DNA of 41,030 nucleotides from the IMG/VR virus record IMGVR_UViG_3300032083_001940, positions 1 to 41,030 of that record. One strand, 5' to 3'. The notes below the pieces were generated by a model, which did not search any database, had not been told where the DNA came from, and saw nothing but the letters and a program-made list of their open reading frames with translations. The position numbers were made by a program, and so were the translations under genes. The DNA is from a virus. Numbering within the stretch: the stretch's first letter is position 1; every line of letters begins with the position of its first letter. Shown here one piece after another: positions 39,910-41,030 of the stretch.

Positions 39910-40341
39910 TTATACGATTAACTTACCTTTGTTGCGCTTGCTGTGCGGGATTAACATTCCACCTGCAATTGCACCGGACGTTGTACCAGTTTCGTCAACG
40001 ACGAGCCTGATGTAACGCTTTGATCCGATGTAAGCCATGTGGTATGCTTGGTCATCATCCGCAGCACCATCAATGGTGATAATGCCAGTAGCGGCAAGGC
40101 CGTTAATAACATCAAACTCTAGGTCTGCTGCTGCAACTGCTGTAAACGTAGAGTTGTCAGAAGACTCCTCTACAGAAATAGCGACGGATCCATCAGTAAA
40201 TGCGTCAACATCTACAATGATATGACATCCGTGGTAGTCTTTAAGATCCACAGATGCGCCATTGGCGTCTGCAGTACGAGCCACAACATCGAGCGACTTA
40301 GTTGGTGTGCTTAGCACATTAAATAGTTCTTTTTTAGCCAT
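39910..40341 (-). CDS. Probable capsid decoration protein
   Basis: A 143-residue protein directly after the capsid gene. It contains KDYHGCHIIVDVDAFTDGSV, SVEESSDNSTFTAVAAADLE and DDQAYHMAYIGSKRYIRL, a pattern frequent in small proteins next to HK97-type capsid genes. A strong AAAGGAG precedes ATG 40341, consistent with high expression. Assigned as decoration or head-stabilising protein from position and size. Confidence 0.68.
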   Translation of the reverse strand: MAKKELFNVLSTPTKSLDVVARTADANGASVDLKDYHGCHIIVDVDAFTDGSVAISVEESSDNSTFTAVAAADLEFDVINGLAATGIITIDGAADDDQAYHMAYIGSKRYIRLVVDETGTTSGAIAGGMLIPHSKRNKGKLIV

Positions 40342-40446
40342 TTGATTTCTCCTTTAGGCATTTCCTCTAAAATTAGGTCGGGGTGCATGACCAGTACGCA
40401 ATGCGAATTTTACCTGGATTGAACACCCCAATATCGACACTAAGGA
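40342..40446 (-). other. 105-base spacer between capsid and decoration genes
   Basis: No gene is seen. On the minus strand GGGGTG and CACCCC arms are separated by about 39 bases and could form a long-loop hairpin. The end supplies the ribosome site AAAGGAG for the decoration gene. No sigma-70 consensus or T-run is visible. Confidence 0.35.
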
Positions 40447-41030
40447 TTAAGTAATCTCAATACGGGCAAAAGCTTTCTTGTCCATTGGGACTCCGTCGTA
40501 GGCGAAGTTGATCCTAACGGCTACTTTCTTCTCATCGAAGTAACGGCTTCTGTCGATGTCGACTCTGTTTTCCTCGTCAACTACCATCAAGTACTCGCCT
40601 AGGTCGCCGAATACGATGGGTGTTTCACCGCTGGCGTTACCGTCAGCTAATGATTTTGTTTCTATCACGGGTGCACCGAGAAGAGTAGGTGGCAGGCCAG
40701 CTGCTACAGGTCGGTTCCAGATAGGTAGATTCTGTGAATCTTTAAGTTTCATAACGGTTGCAATCGCATCCTTGTGCATGTACCATGCGCCAGAATGTCT
40801 GTACTCTTCGTCTAGCTTCATCATGCAGTCTACGAGTGAGTCGTAGTCTAGGCCAGATGCTAGGGAAGTTACGTTAACCGTGTTAAAGGCTAGGTTGTCT
40901 AGCAGTGTAACAATACCGAGTGGCTGGTTAGAACCAGTACCGGTCATTATACGATCGTCTTGGTCGTTAAACGCGTTACGAGCAGCTCTCTGTAGAAGTA
41001 GAGGCATTAGGTTTGCACCAGCCTTTCTTT
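40447..41030 (-). CDS. Major capsid protein, C-terminal part of the protease-capsid fusion
   Basis: This is the C-terminal portion of the HK97-fold capsid protein whose N-terminus lies at 1-1276. Bases 40887-41030 duplicate 1-144, so the join is unambiguous; the one difference (base 62 G, base 40948 T) is synonymous (ATC/ATA, Ile). The segment contains TGTGSNQPLGIV, a family-typical motif, and later the P-domain-like stretch with LPIWNRPVAAG and LLGAPVIET. It ends ARIEIT, stop at 40449..40447. Downstream, after a 105-base spacer, is the probable decoration protein. An internal ATG at 41007 begins MPLLLQ, but the frame is open well upstream, so this is not the true start. Confidence 0.93.
   Translation of the reverse strand, partial: RKAGANLMPLLLQRAARNAFNDQDDRIMTGTGSNQPLGIVTLLDNLAFNTVNVTSLASGLDYDSLVDCMMKLDEEYRHSGAWYMHKDAIATVMKLKDSQNLPIWNRPVAAGLPPTLLGAPVIETKSLADGNASGETPIVFGDLGEYLMVVDEENRVDIDRSRYFDEKKVAVRINFAYDGVPMDKKAFARIEIT
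40887..41030. repeat. Terminal direct repeat, right copy
   Basis: Second copy of the end overlap (see left copy at 1-144). The mismatch at 40948 suggests either a read error or two co-existing variants in the sampled population. Confidence 0.9.

Noticed and set aside
1-41030. tRNA or rRNA genes
   Set aside because: No cloverleaf-like segment or rRNA-like stretch was noticed by eye; a dedicated tRNA scan was not possible.

Overview
The window looks like one complete tailed-phage genome with an overlapping end. Bases 1-144 recur at 40887-41030 with a single synonymous mismatch, and one open reading frame (prohead protease plus major capsid protein) runs off the left edge and resumes at the right edge. 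The molecule is therefore probably a circular or circularly permuted assembly of about 40,886 bp. It is a siphovirus of the HK97/lambda type: HK97-fold capsid genes, a long-tail module with a tape measure protein, a G/GT-type frameshifted tail chaperone, and lambda L/K/J-like tail-tip genes. The J/K/L-like tip, signal peptides and consensus sigma-70 promoters suggest a Gram-negative bacterial host. The fibre repeat style (DGTKLDGVEA, DLDVQANEII and similar) resembles fibres common in aquatic phage sequences. No integrase, repressor, tRNA or CRISPR array was recognised, and no endolysin was found.

Layout. There are two long transcription units. A divergent control region at about 12611-12922 carries back-to-back promoters that share one -35 element. 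The rightward (plus) unit, 12923-23216, starts with about a dozen small unknown, membrane or secreted genes. It then encodes replication: primase-helicase, family A DNA polymerase, a possible ssDNA-binding protein, 5'-3' exonuclease, an HNH-like protein, a metallophosphoesterase and a RuvC-like resolvase. It ends with a sigma-factor-like protein. Back-to-back terminators at 23222-23309 separate it from the oppositely transcribed unit.

The leftward (minus) unit runs from 12610 down through base 1, re-enters at the right edge, and continues down to 23334. Its first part is a nucleotide cassette (B12-dependent ribonucleotide reductase, dUTPase, a double-length ThyX-like protein). Next come a signal-peptide trypsin-like protease and a DUF115/MAF-like putative glycosyltransferase. 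Packaging and head genes follow: small and large terminase, a portal fused to a MuF domain, a protease fused to the capsid protein, a probable decoration protein and a large repetitive fibre. Then come connectors, tail tube, frameshifted chaperone, tape measure, tail tip, two tandem paralogous fibres and a small holin-like protein.

How it may work together (inference). Host sigma-70 would read the consensus promoters at 12853 and 17318 to express the early and replication genes. The sigma-like protein at the end of that operon may then redirect transcription to the leftward late unit. The nucleotide cassette sits nearest the divergent region, so it would be the first part of the leftward unit to be made. 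The most unusual features are the two gene fusions in the head module, the apparent non-AUG start of the large terminase, the perfect promoter/operator/G-rich element beside terS that points against the surrounding genes, the tandem ThyX protein, and the secreted protease and DUF115 protein carried as accessory genes.
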